64,000 nt of DNA. It comes from JAXGMV01 sp040768445 (lineage in GTDB: Bacteria; Chloroflexota; Anaerolineae; Anaerolineales; Anaerolineaceae). The notes under the pieces were generated by a model. The model made no database searches and was not told where the DNA came from. It saw only the letters and a program-made list of their open reading frames with translations. Each line of letters opens with the position of its first letter. Positions within the stretch are counted from its first letter, which is position 1. The position numbers were made by a program, and so were the translations under genes. Of this stretch, positions 18,204-27,011 are shown piece by piece. Location: positions 2,914,001 through 2,978,000 of the forward strand of contig JAXGMV010000001.1 of NCBI GenBank assembly GCA_040768445.1. Reading direction: 5' to 3'.

Positions 18204-19478
18204 ATGGCATTAATTGATCAAGTCTTAAACAAACTACCGCAAGAAACCCGCGAAACTGCAGAGCTCATCTGGCAGTCGCTTCCGCCGTCAGAGCGAAAGA
18301 CATTATTAAGTTGGGTCAGCAGCATGCCAACCGAAACAGCAATGCTGCGTACACTCCTCACGCTATCAGCAAACCATCTCAAACAAACGTTTGGACAAAA
18401 GCACCATGTAGCAATCATTGGCCCAGCCAATGTCGGAAAGTCCACACTATATAACCAGATGGTTAATCCCAAAGCAGAAAAAGCTCGCGTCAGCCCTCTA
18501 CCGGGCACAACCCGTGAAAACCAGGCGGGTGACAGCGGGTTATTTACAATCGTTGATACGCCAGGAGCTGATCAAGCTGGAACGCTCGGACAGGAAGAAC
18601 AGGAAACTGCCTTTAGAGCAGCAAGAAGTGCTGATTTCTTGATCATCATGTTTGATGCCATCCAGGGGATTAAAGAAGCGGATATCAACCTTTACAATGA
18701 GATCACTGCATTAGGTAAGCCATATATCACAGTATTGAACAAAGTTGATCTCGTGCGGAAAAACGCAGATTTTGCACACGCATCTGCGGCAGAAGCATTG
18801 GGGGTTAGCCCTGATCAACTGATCAGCATCTCGGCTAAAACGGGTGACAAACTCTCTGAAATAGTCACTGCCATCGCCGTGACAGAGCCGGAACTGGTTG
18901 CAGCCTTAGGACAGGCATTTCCTGAATACCGGTCAAGATTGGCATACCGCACCATCGTCAATGCCGCATCCATCTCTGCTGTGATTGCCCTTACGCCTCT
19001 ACCGGTTATCGATTTTGCACCTCTCCTGATAACTCAAACAACAATGGTGCTCAGCATTGCAAGAATCTACAATTATCAGATTAACCTTAAGCGCGCTCGA
19101 GAACTATTAGTCACCTTTGGCATCGGTTTCCTTGGCAGGCAATTATTCTATGAACTGAGCAAATTTGGTGGAATTCCCGGTTGGATGCTTGGTTCAGCCA
19201 TAGCTGCCTCAACAACTGTCGCCATGGGGTACGCCTCAATCGCCTGGTTTGAGCGCGGCGAAAAACTTTCTCAACAGCAGATGAAAGAAATTTCTAAATC
19301 AATTACTCAAAAGCTGCTTGAAGCAATTAAGTCAATTGGAAAGAAGAAATCAAACGCCAAGAAATTGAAAAAAATCGTTGAGGACACCCTCTCCTCCGGT
19401 GACATAATCGAACTTATAGACACAGAACCGGATAATCTGCCACAAGCAGCCATTGATGATACAGTTTATTATGAATAA
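18204..19478 (+). CDS. Era-like GTPase with C-terminal hydrophobic DUF697/YcjF-like domain
   Basis: A 424-residue GTPase. The TRAFAC G domain shows G1 GPANVGKST, G2 around the Thr in PLPGTTRE, G3 DTPGAD, G4 NKVD and G5 SAKTG. The second half has hydrophobic helices near residues 255-330 and resembles the DUF697 domain found with GTPases near membranes; the last 70 residues are Lys-rich. A membrane-associated regulatory role is inferred, with no specific function known. ATG 18204 is preferred because GGGAG lies 8 bases upstream; an ATG 15 bases earlier is possible. Confidence 0.82.
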   Translation: MALIDQVLNKLPQETRETAELIWQSLPPSERKTLLSWVSSMPTETAMLRTLLTLSANHLKQTFGQKHHVAIIGPANVGKSTLYNQMVNPKAEKARVSPLPGTTRENQAGDSGLFTIVDTPGADQAGTLGQEEQETAFRAARSADFLIIMFDAIQGIKEADINLYNEITALGKPYITVLNKVDLVRKNADFAHASAAEALGVSPDQLISISAKTGDKLSEIVTAIAVTEPELVAALGQAFPEYRSRLAYRTIVNAASISAVIALTPLPVIDFAPLLITQTTMVLSIARIYNYQINLKRARELLVTFGIGFLGRQLFYELSKFGGIPGWMLGSAIAASTTVAMGYASIAWFERGEKLSQQQMKEISKSITQKLLEAIKSIGKKKSNAKKLKKIVEDTLSSGDIIELIDTEPDNLPQAAIDDTVYYE

Positions 19479-19522
19479 TTTTTCCATAATTCAGATTGTT
19501 TAATTTCATTTGTAAATAATGA

Positions 19523-19551
19523 TTGACATCTCAAAGTTTGAGTGGTAAAAA
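19523..19551 (+). promoter_or_regulatory. Probable argGH promoter
   Basis: A perfect TTGACA at 19523-19528 is followed after 17 bases by TAAAAA(T) at 19546-19551. Transcription would begin near 19558, giving a leader of about 180 bases before argG. Confidence 0.55.
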
Positions 19552-19560
19552 TAGTCAATT

Positions 19561-19650
19561 ATGATAATTGCCTTACGCGCTCGACGAAACGTAGATACAT
19601 ACCGAACCTCCTGTGGAAGTCTCGGTTCTTGTTGTTTATCTGCCAAGTAG
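19561..19650 (+). CDS. Putative Arg-rich leader peptide upstream of argG
   Basis: A 29-codon frame from ATG to TAG begins MIIALRARRNVDTYRT; five of its first fifteen codons after ATG lie in an Arg-dense stretch with four Arg (CGC, CGA, CGA, CGA). It sits between the probable promoter and an intrinsic terminator in front of an arginine biosynthesis gene, the place expected for an attenuation peptide. There is no Shine-Dalgarno sequence; the ATG would be about three bases from the predicted transcript start. Whether it is translated is unproven. Confidence 0.3.
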   Translation: MIIALRARRNVDTYRTSCGSLGSCCLSAK

Positions 19651-19675
19651 AGAACGCATAACCAGCCAAAAAATT

Positions 19676-19707
19676 AGGTCTTCCGTCAGGAAGGCCTGTT
19701 TTTTTTT
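19676..19707 (+). terminator. Intrinsic terminator (attenuator candidate) in the argG leader
   Basis: AGGTCTTCC (19676-19684) pairs with GGAAGGCCT (19689-19697) through a GTCA loop, with one T-G wobble, and is followed by nine T (19699-19707). It lies 33 bases before the argG start codon and about 200 bases after the upstream gene, so it can stop argG transcription. A second GGAAG at 19615-19619 could pair with CTTCC and act as an antiterminator. Confidence 0.75.
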
Positions 19708-19739
19708 AAATTTTTATCATTATTCAAGGAGCATGCATT

Positions 19740-21002
19740 ATGTCGAACAAAACAAACATCAACAAAGTGGTTTTAGCGTATTCTGGAGGGCTCGACACAT
19801 CCATTATTGTGCCCTGGCTGAAGGAAAATTACAACTGCCAGGTCATCTGTTTTGCTGCCAATGTTGGTCAGGATGAGGAAATGGATGGGTTGGAAGAAAA
19901 AGCGAAAGAAAGCAGCGCTGAAAAACTGATCATCAGGGATTTGCGCGAGGAGCTGGCTTCAGAGTATCTTTTCAAACTTCTGCGCTCAGGTGCTGTATAT
20001 GAGAATCGCTACCTGTTGGGTACCTCCATTGCCCGGCCGCTGATTGCTCAAAACCAGGTCGAGGTAGCCCATTTAGAAGGTGCAGATGCCGTTGCGCATG
20101 GCTGCACAGGCAAGGGAAATGACCAGGTTCGTTTTGAGCTCACTTATCTGGCTCTCGATCCAAGGCTGAAAGTCATCACGCCATGGCGTGAGTGGGACAT
20201 TCGTTCACGTGAAGACGCCATTGACTATGCGATAGAGCACAATATTCCAGTGTCGGCAACCAAGAAATCAATTTACAGTCGCGATCGGAATTTGTGGCAC
20301 ATTTCTCACGAAGGCGGTCTGCTGGAAAATCCCTGGCTGGAACCGGAAGAAGAAATGTATGTTTTATCAAATTCACCCCAGAAAGCGCCGGATGACCCTG
20401 AAGAAATCAGTCTTACTTTTGTGAACGGTACGCCTACAGCTGTAAACAAGGAGGAATTGACACCTCTCCAAATTGTCCAAAAACTAAACAAGATCGGCGG
20501 AATTCACGGGGTTGGGAGAGTTGATATAGTTGAAAATCGTCTTGTGGGCATGAAATCCCATGGAATTTATGAAACGCCAGCGGGAACAATCCTCACAGCT
20601 GCACATCACGAGCTTGAAACGCTGTGCCTCGATAAGGATACATTCCACTACAAACAAGTTGTTGCTTTAAAGTATGCTGAGCTCGTTTACGATGGTTTAT
20701 GGTTCACACCGCTGCGGGAATCACTGGACGCGTTCTTTGACGTAACTCAAGGCCCTGTAACGGGTGAAGTGCGCCTGAAGTTATATAAAGGCAATGTCAT
20801 TCCTGTTGGTAGAACCAGTCCATTTTCATTGTATCGCGAGGATTATGCGTCATTTGGACAGGATGATGTCTATGACCAGTCGGAAGCTGAAGGTTTTATA
20901 CACCTCTATGGTTTACCGTTAAAGGTCAGGGCATTGACCGGGTTACCTGTCTCGGGTTTGAAAATGAAAAAACCGGATTATTCAATATTCAAACGTGATT
21001 AG
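19740..21002 (+). CDS. argG: Argininosuccinate synthase
   Basis: Joins citrulline and aspartate with ATP in the penultimate step of arginine synthesis. The 420-residue protein has the N-type ATP pyrophosphatase loop AYSGGLDTSI, the conserved GCTGKGNDQVRFE segment, and the arginine-family stretch SRDRNLWHISHEGG. Length is normal for the family. The start ATG 19740 has AGGAG 9 bases upstream. It is followed after 26 bases by argH, forming an argGH operon, and is preceded by a leader with an intrinsic terminator. Confidence 0.98.
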   Translation: MSNKTNINKVVLAYSGGLDTSIIVPWLKENYNCQVICFAANVGQDEEMDGLEEKAKESSAEKLIIRDLREELASEYLFKLLRSGAVYENRYLLGTSIARPLIAQNQVEVAHLEGADAVAHGCTGKGNDQVRFELTYLALDPRLKVITPWREWDIRSREDAIDYAIEHNIPVSATKKSIYSRDRNLWHISHEGGLLENPWLEPEEEMYVLSNSPQKAPDDPEEISLTFVNGTPTAVNKEELTPLQIVQKLNKIGGIHGVGRVDIVENRLVGMKSHGIYETPAGTILTAAHHELETLCLDKDTFHYKQVVALKYAELVYDGLWFTPLRESLDAFFDVTQGPVTGEVRLKLYKGNVIPVGRTSPFSLYREDYASFGQDDVYDQSEAEGFIHLYGLPLKVRALTGLPVSGLKMKKPDYSIFKRD

Positions 21003-21028
21003 TCATTCCAGAAAGAAATGAGGCAACA

Positions 21029-22402
21029 ATGAATTTATGGAACAGTGCTTTCTCTCAACGGCTGCATCATTTAGCGTGGATGTACAATGAATCCATTTCG
21101 TTTGATCACCGCATGGCACAGGAAGATATACAGAACAGTATCACATGGGCAGGCGCACTGCTTGAAGCCAATATTCTCTCGCCTGGTGAATTTGGCTTGA
21201 TGGTGCAGGCGCTCACGGCTATCAGCGAGTCATTTGATGAGGGCTCTTTTCGCTTCATGCCAGGTGATGAAGATATTCACACAGCCGTTGAGCGCCGGCT
21301 GACTGAAATGATTGGCTCTCTCGGTGGAAAATTACACACTGGCCGTAGCCGCAACGACCAGGTGTCAGCTGACCTGCGGTTGTGGCTGTCCAATCATATC
21401 CCTGTATTACAGGACAATATCCAAAACTTACAGCAAACCATAATATCGCTTGCTGAAAAATGGCCGGATGCCGTTATCCCCGGTTACACACACATGCAGC
21501 AAGCCCAACCGCTGCTCTTAAGCCATTTCTGGCTTTCACATTTTTGGCCGCTCCAGCGAGATAACATCCGTTTAGTGAATACCCTTGCTGCATGCCGCGT
21601 TTCACCGCTGGGATCTGGTGCACTCGCAGGAAGTGGCTACTTGATAAATCGAGACTTGATTGCAGCACAAATGGGTTTCTGCGGTGTGACTGAGAACAGC
21701 CTTGACACCGTTGGCGACCGAGACTTTGCAGCTATGTTCTTATTTGACATCTCGCTCTTATCAATACATCTCTCACGATTGTGTGAGATGGTGATCTTAT
21801 ATTCCAGTTTTGAGTTTGGCTTTTTTGAGCTATCAGACAGGTTCTCAACTGGATCAAGCATTATGCCTCAGAAGAAAAACCCTGACATTTTTGAACTCGT
21901 CAGGTCAAAATCAGGACTGTGTACGGGCAACCTGATGTCAATGCTGACAGTGATGAAGAGTCTTCCTTCTGGATATGACAAAGACCTGCAGGCAGATAAA
22001 GAATTGATCTTCGCATCTTATGATTGCATGAATGCTGCACTTGAAATCCTTTGCGGTGCTCTGGACACTCTGAAAATCCAACCTCTGCGAATTGCCACCA
22101 GCATTGACAGCTTTTTATTTGCCACGGATATTGCTGATTACCTGGTTAAAAAAGGTATTCCTTTCCGCAATGCGCATCGAATTATTGGCAGCGCTGTTAG
22201 GCTTGCAAAGGAGAAACAAATATCTTTAGATAAATTATGCCTTACAGAATGGAAAGCCCTGGATGACAGCATTGAACCCGACATCTTCAAGATTTTTGAC
22301 CCTCAATTCAGTATATCGAGAAGACCGTCTGCAGGTGGTACCTCAAAATCAGCTGTGCTTCAGCAATTGAATCTGGCAAAAGAGACCATGAAAAATGGAT
22401 AG
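21029..22402 (+). CDS. argH: Argininosuccinate lyase
   Basis: Cleaves argininosuccinate to arginine and fumarate, completing the pathway started by argG. A member of the fumarase/aspartase superfamily, 457 residues. The signature loop GSSIMPQKKNPD is present with its catalytic Ser, and so are the HTGRSRNDQVSADLRLW and GYTHMQQAQP regions. The start ATG 21029 has GAGGCAAC upstream. The gene ends just before a strong bidirectional terminator. Confidence 0.98.
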   Translation: MNLWNSAFSQRLHHLAWMYNESISFDHRMAQEDIQNSITWAGALLEANILSPGEFGLMVQALTAISESFDEGSFRFMPGDEDIHTAVERRLTEMIGSLGGKLHTGRSRNDQVSADLRLWLSNHIPVLQDNIQNLQQTIISLAEKWPDAVIPGYTHMQQAQPLLLSHFWLSHFWPLQRDNIRLVNTLAACRVSPLGSGALAGSGYLINRDLIAAQMGFCGVTENSLDTVGDRDFAAMFLFDISLLSIHLSRLCEMVILYSSFEFGFFELSDRFSTGSSIMPQKKNPDIFELVRSKSGLCTGNLMSMLTVMKSLPSGYDKDLQADKELIFASYDCMNAALEILCGALDTLKIQPLRIATSIDSFLFATDIADYLVKKGIPFRNAHRIIGSAVRLAKEKQISLDKLCLTEWKALDDSIEPDIFKIFDPQFSISRRPSAGGTSKSAVLQQLNLAKETMKNG

Positions 22403-22408
22403 TTAAAC

Positions 22409-22437
22409 AGAAAAATCGGCTTAGAGCCGATTTTTCT
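22409..22437. terminator. Bidirectional terminator between argH and tRNA-Gln
   Basis: AGAAAAATCGGC (22409-22420) pairs perfectly with GCCGATTTTTCT (22426-22437) around a 5-base loop. The A/T outer stem provides a T-run for both argH and the opposing tRNA-Gln transcript. Confidence 0.92.
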
Positions 22438-22438
22438 T

Positions 22439-22512
22439 TGGCTGGGGATGAAGGATTCGAACCTCCACATACGAATTCAGAGTCCGCTGTCCTGCCGTTA
22501 GACGAATCCCCA
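22439..22512 (-). tRNA. tRNA-Gln (anticodon CUG), CCA encoded
   Basis: The acceptor TGGGGAT/ATCCCCA closes the molecule, with discriminator G and encoded CCA (22441-22439). The anticodon loop CTCTGAA gives CTG, and the stem GCGGA/TTCGT includes two G-T pairs. The T arm is GGAGG-TTCGAAT-CCTTC. Confidence 0.94.
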
Positions 22513-22523
22513 GCGACGGAAAT

Positions 22524-22532
22524 ATTATACCA
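22524..22532 (-). promoter_or_regulatory. Extended -10 promoter of tRNA-Gln
   Basis: On the minus strand TGG precedes a perfect TATAAT at 22529-22524, 11 bases upstream of the mature tRNA 5' end. A weak -35 would overlap the end of gltX. Confidence 0.6.
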
Positions 22533-22546
22533 TAAATTTTTAGCCG

Positions 22547-24049
22547 TCAGCCCTGTTTGATGCCATCTTCGAGCAGGACGATGGCATTTCTCACTCGCTG
22601 GATGACGGTATCTTTACCGATGATCTCCATCGATTCAAACAACGGCGGACTGACCTTTTGCCCGGTAACTGCCACGCGTAAAATGCCAAAGACCTGCCCG
22701 GGTTTATAACCCGTCTCTTCAACCAGGTTTCGCATGACTGGTTCAGTTGTTTCTTGTTTGACATCCGGTAGATTTTTCAAAAGATCAAGCTGGCTCTTGA
22801 TGATTACCAGTGTTTCTTCTACAGTCATGCCTTTTGCGATCAATTCATCAAATTGAGGTTCTACAGTGTCCTTGAAGAAGAAACCTGCCATATCAACAGA
22901 CTCATCCAGCGTGACCATGCGTTCCTGGATGATTGGGGTAATTTTCTTAAGTATTTCCAGATCAACCTGGTAACCAGCAGACGTGAAAAACGGCATAAGA
23001 CGCGCAGTTAAATCATCAATTGATAGACTGCGGATATGCAAGCCGTTGAAGTGGTCTAATTTTGTGAAGTTGATAGCTGCTGGAGAAGGGTTCAACTTGT
23101 CCAGGCTGAACTTCTCAATCAAGTCCGGAATCTTGAAGAACTCTGTATGGTCATCATAACTCCAGCCCATCAAAGAAATCCAGTTGACCAACCCCTCGGG
23201 CAGGTAGCCCAGCTGATCGAAATCTTTGACAAAGATGGAGTGCCCATCCTTGGCAAGATCAGATGCTTCGCGTTTGCTCATTTTGCCTTTGCCGCTTGGT
23301 TTTAAGAAGATTGAAAGGTGCACCCAAGTTGGCTCCGGACCGCCCAGGCTGCGGTGAATCATGGCATGCAGCGGCAGGGTTGCCAGCCATTCAGAACCAC
23401 GAATGACGTGTGAAATTTTCATCAAGTGATCGTCAACTGTTGCAGCAAGATGATAAAGCGCCCAACCATCTGACTTGACCAAAATAAAGTCATCCAGTGA
23501 GCCATTTTCAATAGTTATCTCGCCCCTGAGCAGGTCTGTCACTGTGGTAGTACCATCAAGAGGTGTTTTGAACCTGACTACGTGAGGTTCGCCATCCTGC
23601 ACACGTTGTTTTGCCTGTTCAAGTGGGATATTTCTGCACGTTCGATCATAGCGCGGCGGTTCCTTGCGCTGCTGTTGCTCTTCTCTTACAGCTGCGAGGC
23701 GTTCGGGTGTGCAGAAACAATAATATGCCTGGCCGCTCTCAATTAGCTTTTCTGCATAACTCAGGTATATTTCTTTACGTTCAGTCTGCCGGTAAGGTCC
23801 ATAAGGACCAGGGCGGTCAGGACCTTCGTCCCACTCTGCACCCAACCAGCGCAAGCTGCTCATAATTTCTTCTTCAGCACCGGGAATGTATCTCTTTCGA
23901 TCTGTATCCTCTATACGGAGAATGAACTGGCCATGGTGAGCCTGGGCAAACAGATAGTTATAAAGCGCTGTGCGTGCACCGCCAATATGAAGCGAACCTG
24001 TTGGTGAAGGTGCATAACGCACCCTGACTGGTCTATCAAGTGTATTCAT
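22547..24049 (-). CDS. gltX: Glutamyl-tRNA synthetase
   Basis: Class I synthetase charging tRNA-Glu, and perhaps tRNA-Gln if no GlnRS exists. The 500-residue protein has the HIGH motif (PSPTGSLHIGGARTALYNY, residues 11-29) and the KMSKS-type motif GKMSKREAS. The zinc-like insertion region contains YCFCTPERL. Length is normal. It is the last gene of the minus-strand cell-shape cluster, 15 bases after rodA, and its 3' end carries the tRNA-Gln promoter. Confidence 0.97.
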   Translation of the reverse strand: MNTLDRPVRVRYAPSPTGSLHIGGARTALYNYLFAQAHHGQFILRIEDTDRKRYIPGAEEEIMSSLRWLGAEWDEGPDRPGPYGPYRQTERKEIYLSYAEKLIESGQAYYCFCTPERLAAVREEQQQRKEPPRYDRTCRNIPLEQAKQRVQDGEPHVVRFKTPLDGTTTVTDLLRGEITIENGSLDDFILVKSDGWALYHLAATVDDHLMKISHVIRGSEWLATLPLHAMIHRSLGGPEPTWVHLSIFLKPSGKGKMSKREASDLAKDGHSIFVKDFDQLGYLPEGLVNWISLMGWSYDDHTEFFKIPDLIEKFSLDKLNPSPAAINFTKLDHFNGLHIRSLSIDDLTARLMPFFTSAGYQVDLEILKKITPIIQERMVTLDESVDMAGFFFKDTVEPQFDELIAKGMTVEETLVIIKSQLDLLKNLPDVKQETTEPVMRNLVEETGYKPGQVFGILRVAVTGQKVSPPLFESMEIIGKDTVIQRVRNAIVLLEDGIKQG

Positions 24050-24064
24050 GAGCCTCCAATAATA

Positions 24065-25156
24065 TTAAGTACTGCGGCGTACTGCCACGCTTTCAACCAA
24101 CCCGATTCCCAAAGACAAGGACAGGATTGAACTGCCGCCGTAGCTGATGAACGGCAGGGTCAAACCTGTTACCGGGATAACATTCATGTTCACACCAATA
24201 TTTACGGCCATCTGGAAGACCATCAGCACGCCAAAACCGAACGCAATCAGTGCACCAAACTGGTCTGGGGCTTGCTGAGCAATTATAAAACAGCGCACAA
24301 TGACAAATAACAACAGTAGGATGATCAGTGTTGTGCCAACAAAACCAAATTCCTCAGCCATTGCCGAGAAGATAAAATCAGTGTGGCGCACCTTCAAAAA
24401 CCGCAGCTGAACTTGCGTGCCTTGCCCATAACCCTGTCCAAATAAACCACCTGATCCAATCGAAATAAGCGCCTGGTCAACGTTATAAGTGTTGCCATGC
24501 CGGGCTGTCGGGTCCGGTACCAGGAACTGGGTTATCCTTGTTTTTTGATAATCTTCCATGACAAATTGGAAAAACAGTAAGCCAACAACAATGCCAATCA
24601 CAGCAAACCAGATCAGGTACTTTGGCGGCAGCCCGCTGATCCACAGGAAGGCGAACCACAACACCATGATAACAATTGACGTGCTCAGGTTGGGTTGTAG
24701 GATAATCCAAACCACAACACCCATCATCAGAACAAAGCTTTTTAAAACCCAGCCAAAGTCCTTGGGCTGCTCCCAGCTTTTGGCAAAATAATCAGCCATC
24801 ACCAGCACCAGGATGATTTTCGCAAGTTCAGATGGTTGAATAGAGAACAAACCCGTCTCAAACCAACGGGCAGATCCAAACCTGGCTTCACCAACTACAA
24901 AAATCACCACAAGGAAGCCAACTGCAAAGATGTACATCAGCTTGGTGATAGAAGCCCAGTATTGATAATTAATCAGCGCAAATAGGATAATGACAGCCAT
25001 ACCAATTGAAACAAAGGTCACCTGCCGGTTGACATATCCGCTAAGTTCAATATTCCCGGCAATGGCTGACTGGATCATCACAATGCCAAAGAGGCTTAAG
25101 ATGACCACTGTTCCAAACAACCAAAAATCAAATTTGCGCCAAATATTTTTTACCAT
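24065..25156 (-). CDS. rodA: Rod-shape-determining protein RodA (SEDS peptidoglycan polymerase)
   Basis: A 363-residue polytopic membrane protein of the SEDS family (FtsW/RodA/SpoVE), which polymerises lipid II glycan strands with a class B PBP. The family motifs RITQFLVPDP, GSGGLFGQGYGQGTQVQLRFLKVRHTDFIF and AEEFGFVG are present, as is GLTLPFISYGGSS near the C-terminus. RodA rather than FtsW is inferred from the neighbouring mrdA (PBP2) and mreBCD, its usual partners in the elongasome. Confidence 0.94.
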   Translation of the reverse strand: MVKNIWRKFDFWLFGTVVILSLFGIVMIQSAIAGNIELSGYVNRQVTFVSIGMAVIILFALINYQYWASITKLMYIFAVGFLVVIFVVGEARFGSARWFETGLFSIQPSELAKIILVLVMADYFAKSWEQPKDFGWVLKSFVLMMGVVVWIILQPNLSTSIVIMVLWFAFLWISGLPPKYLIWFAVIGIVVGLLFFQFVMEDYQKTRITQFLVPDPTARHGNTYNVDQALISIGSGGLFGQGYGQGTQVQLRFLKVRHTDFIFSAMAEEFGFVGTTLIILLLLFVIVRCFIIAQQAPDQFGALIAFGFGVLMVFQMAVNIGVNMNVIPVTGLTLPFISYGGSSILSLSLGIGLVESVAVRRST

Positions 25157-25185
25157 GGTTAAATATAAATTATTACCTCAGGGCA

Positions 25186-25455
25186 TTAGCCCCTGCTCTT
25201 GCGACTGGTATTCAACAAAGGGATATCAGCAATTAACTTTTGCTCTCTGCCCTGTTGTGTCATACTGATTTTAACCATGTCAGGATCAATACTGACATGG
25301 TTGGAAATAACAGCAAGGATTTCTTCCTTGAGAGTCTGCAGCATTGCTGGTGAAAGATCTGTACGGTCGTGGATAAGGACAAACTTCAGGCGTTCTTTTG
25401 CCTGGTCTGCGCTTTTTTTCTTTCCTGAAGACAACCTTTCGAATAGTGAACCCAT
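25186..25455 (-). CDS. minE: Cell division topological specificity factor MinE
   Basis: Drives MinD off the membrane and so positions the division site. ATG 25455 (MGSLFERLSSGKKKSADQAKERL) is chosen because GGAGG is 9 bases upstream; an ATG 9 bases earlier abuts the GGAGG with no spacing. The 89 residues match the family length: an N-terminal membrane and MinD-contact segment, then the ERLKFVLIHDRTDLSPAML anti-MinCD helix region and the C-terminal dimerisation domain. It follows minD by 14 bases. Confidence 0.93.
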   Translation of the reverse strand: MGSLFERLSSGKKKSADQAKERLKFVLIHDRTDLSPAMLQTLKEEILAVISNHVSIDPDMVKISMTQQGREQKLIADIPLLNTSRKSRG

Positions 25456-25469
25456 ATCAATCATCCTCC

Positions 25470-26264
25470 CTAGTTGCGAAAGAAACCGGTAATCCGCTGC
25501 AGGAAGTCTGACTTTTCCTCCAGTTCGTTGAACGGTACATCCATGCCAGAGAGTCTTTGCGTCACATTACGAAAAGCCTTGCCAGCACGTGATTTTGGGT
25601 CCATAATTGCTGGCTGCCCCCGGTTTGTGCCAACAATGACATTATCATCTTCCGGTATTAACCCGATTAGCTTGATCGCCAGAAGGTCAATCACGTCTTC
25701 AGCTGTCAGCATCTCACCCCGCCTGACCATCGCCGGGTTGACACGATTGATAATGAGCTGTGCAGGTCCTTTCTCTTCAGCTTCAACCAGCCCGATTACA
25801 CGGTCTGCATCACGCACAGCTGAAACCTCAGGGTTTGTGACAACCAAAATCATATCAGCCGGCGCGATTGCATTTCTGAACCCGCGCTCAATCCCGGCTG
25901 GTGAATCAATCAAGACCCAATCAAATTCCTCGCGCAAATCGTCACACAGCCTGATCATATCATTAGGCGAAACTGCTGATTTGTCACGTGTCTGGGCAGC
26001 CGGTATCAGGTACAGCTCAGGGAAACGTTTATCGCGGATCATCGCCTGTTTCAAACGGCAATGTCCTTCAATCACATCCACCAGGTCATACACAATACGA
26101 TTTTCCAAGCCCATCACGACATCAAGATTGCGCAAACCGATATCGCCATCAATACAAACCACTTTATTGCCACTCTCGGCGAGGCCAAGAGCAAGGTTGG
26201 CTGTCGTTGTTGTTTTTCCAACACCGCCTTTACCAGAAGAAATTGTTACAATGTTCGCTGCCAT
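25470..26264 (-). CDS. minD: Septum site-determining ATPase MinD
   Basis: A P-loop ATPase of the ParA/MinD group that binds membrane in the ATP state and recruits MinC. The 264-residue protein has the deviant Walker A SGKGGVGKTTTTANL, Walker A' CIDGDIGLRNLDVVMG, and Walker B VLIDSPAGIE. The C-terminal FLQRITGFFRN is the expected amphipathic membrane-targeting helix. AAGGA lies before the ATG. It sits between minC and minE. Confidence 0.97.
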   Translation of the reverse strand: MAANIVTISSGKGGVGKTTTTANLALGLAESGNKVVCIDGDIGLRNLDVVMGLENRIVYDLVDVIEGHCRLKQAMIRDKRFPELYLIPAAQTRDKSAVSPNDMIRLCDDLREEFDWVLIDSPAGIERGFRNAIAPADMILVVTNPEVSAVRDADRVIGLVEAEEKGPAQLIINRVNPAMVRRGEMLTAEDVIDLLAIKLIGLIPEDDNVIVGTNRGQPAIMDPKSRAGKAFRNVTQRLSGMDVPFNELEEKSDFLQRITGFFRN

Positions 26265-26272
26265 GTTTATCC

Positions 26273-26995
26273 TTATTTAATAACCCATAATTGTGCAATG
26301 ATACCATTATCTTGAATTGATGCCATTTCAGGCTGATGCTTGCCTTTTTTGGGTGTAAATCGCGCGGCATGTTCTGCTATGCGCAGTTGGTTGGGTTCCA
26401 TATCCAGAGCGCAAACGACAGCGGTCTCATCGCCCTTTGCCCCTGCGTGCACGACGCCTCTCAACTTACCCCACACCACAATACTTCCCGATGCAATAAT
26501 CTCAGCGCCCGGGTTCACATCTCCTATAACTACCACGTGGCTCTCAGATACGACACGCGTGCCAGAGCGCAGGGTGCGCCTGATAAAGCTTGCCGTCTCA
26601 CCTGCAGGTGTTGGATCTATGGCTTTGATCTTTTCATCGGCTTTCGCCGGCATCAACCTGGTTCCTATTCCCAATAATTGACTGGATTTTTGCGTGATCT
26701 CTGAGCCGCTGATAACAGCTGCCAGGCTGATGTTCATGTCTGACATTTTATCTCTCAGCAGGCCGAGTTCGCTTGATCGGATGTCTGTTTTGCCTACATC
26801 TATGGCTACGCGTGCACCGCTCAAGAAATTTTGCTTTTTCGTCAACTCGGAAATTAGGTGCTTGAACATCTCTGACCAATCAGATTCAGCAACAATGATC
26901 AACAAACTGTCCCTGACACCTTTAATCTGAACCGGTTGGCGATACCCGGGCCTGGTGCTTACATTTTCAGCCGATTGTGATTTTTCACTGTTCAA
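26273..26995 (-). CDS. minC: Septum site-determining protein MinC
   Basis: An FtsZ-polymerisation inhibitor. The C-terminal domain (about 135-225) is the right-handed beta-helix that binds MinD, seen as SHVVVIGDVNPGAEIIASG and VVWGKLRGVVHAGAKGDE. The N-terminal FtsZ-binding domain starts near QIKGVRDSLLIIV. I place the start at TTG 26995 because GGTGAGG lies 8 bases upstream and it avoids overlap with mrdA. An ATG at 27034 is possible and would overlap mrdA by about 23 bases; it lacks a ribosome-binding site. Confidence 0.9.
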   Translation of the reverse strand: MNSEKSQSAENVSTRPGYRQPVQIKGVRDSLLIIVAESDWSEMFKHLISELTKKQNFLSGARVAIDVGKTDIRSSELGLLRDKMSDMNISLAAVISGSEITQKSSQLLGIGTRLMPAKADEKIKAIDPTPAGETASFIRRTLRSGTRVVSESHVVVIGDVNPGAEIIASGSIVVWGKLRGVVHAGAKGDETAVVCALDMEPNQLRIAEHAARFTPKKGKHQPEMASIQDNGIIAQLWVIK

Positions 26996-27011
26996 AATTA
27001 TTGCCTCACCG

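Noticed and set aside
19560..19740. T-box riboswitch in the argG leader
   Set aside because: The conserved T-box sequence and its anticodon-like specifier stem are not present.
19613..19876. GTG-started frame through the argG terminator
   Set aside because: It reads through the attenuator and into argG in another frame, and no ribosome-binding site is seen. Arg codons occur but are less clustered than in the 19561 frame.
25474..26280. 268-codon open frame antisense to minD
   Set aside because: It is a codon-bias shadow: the product is Ser/Arg/Ile-rich without a recognisable domain, while the minus strand encodes canonical MinD.
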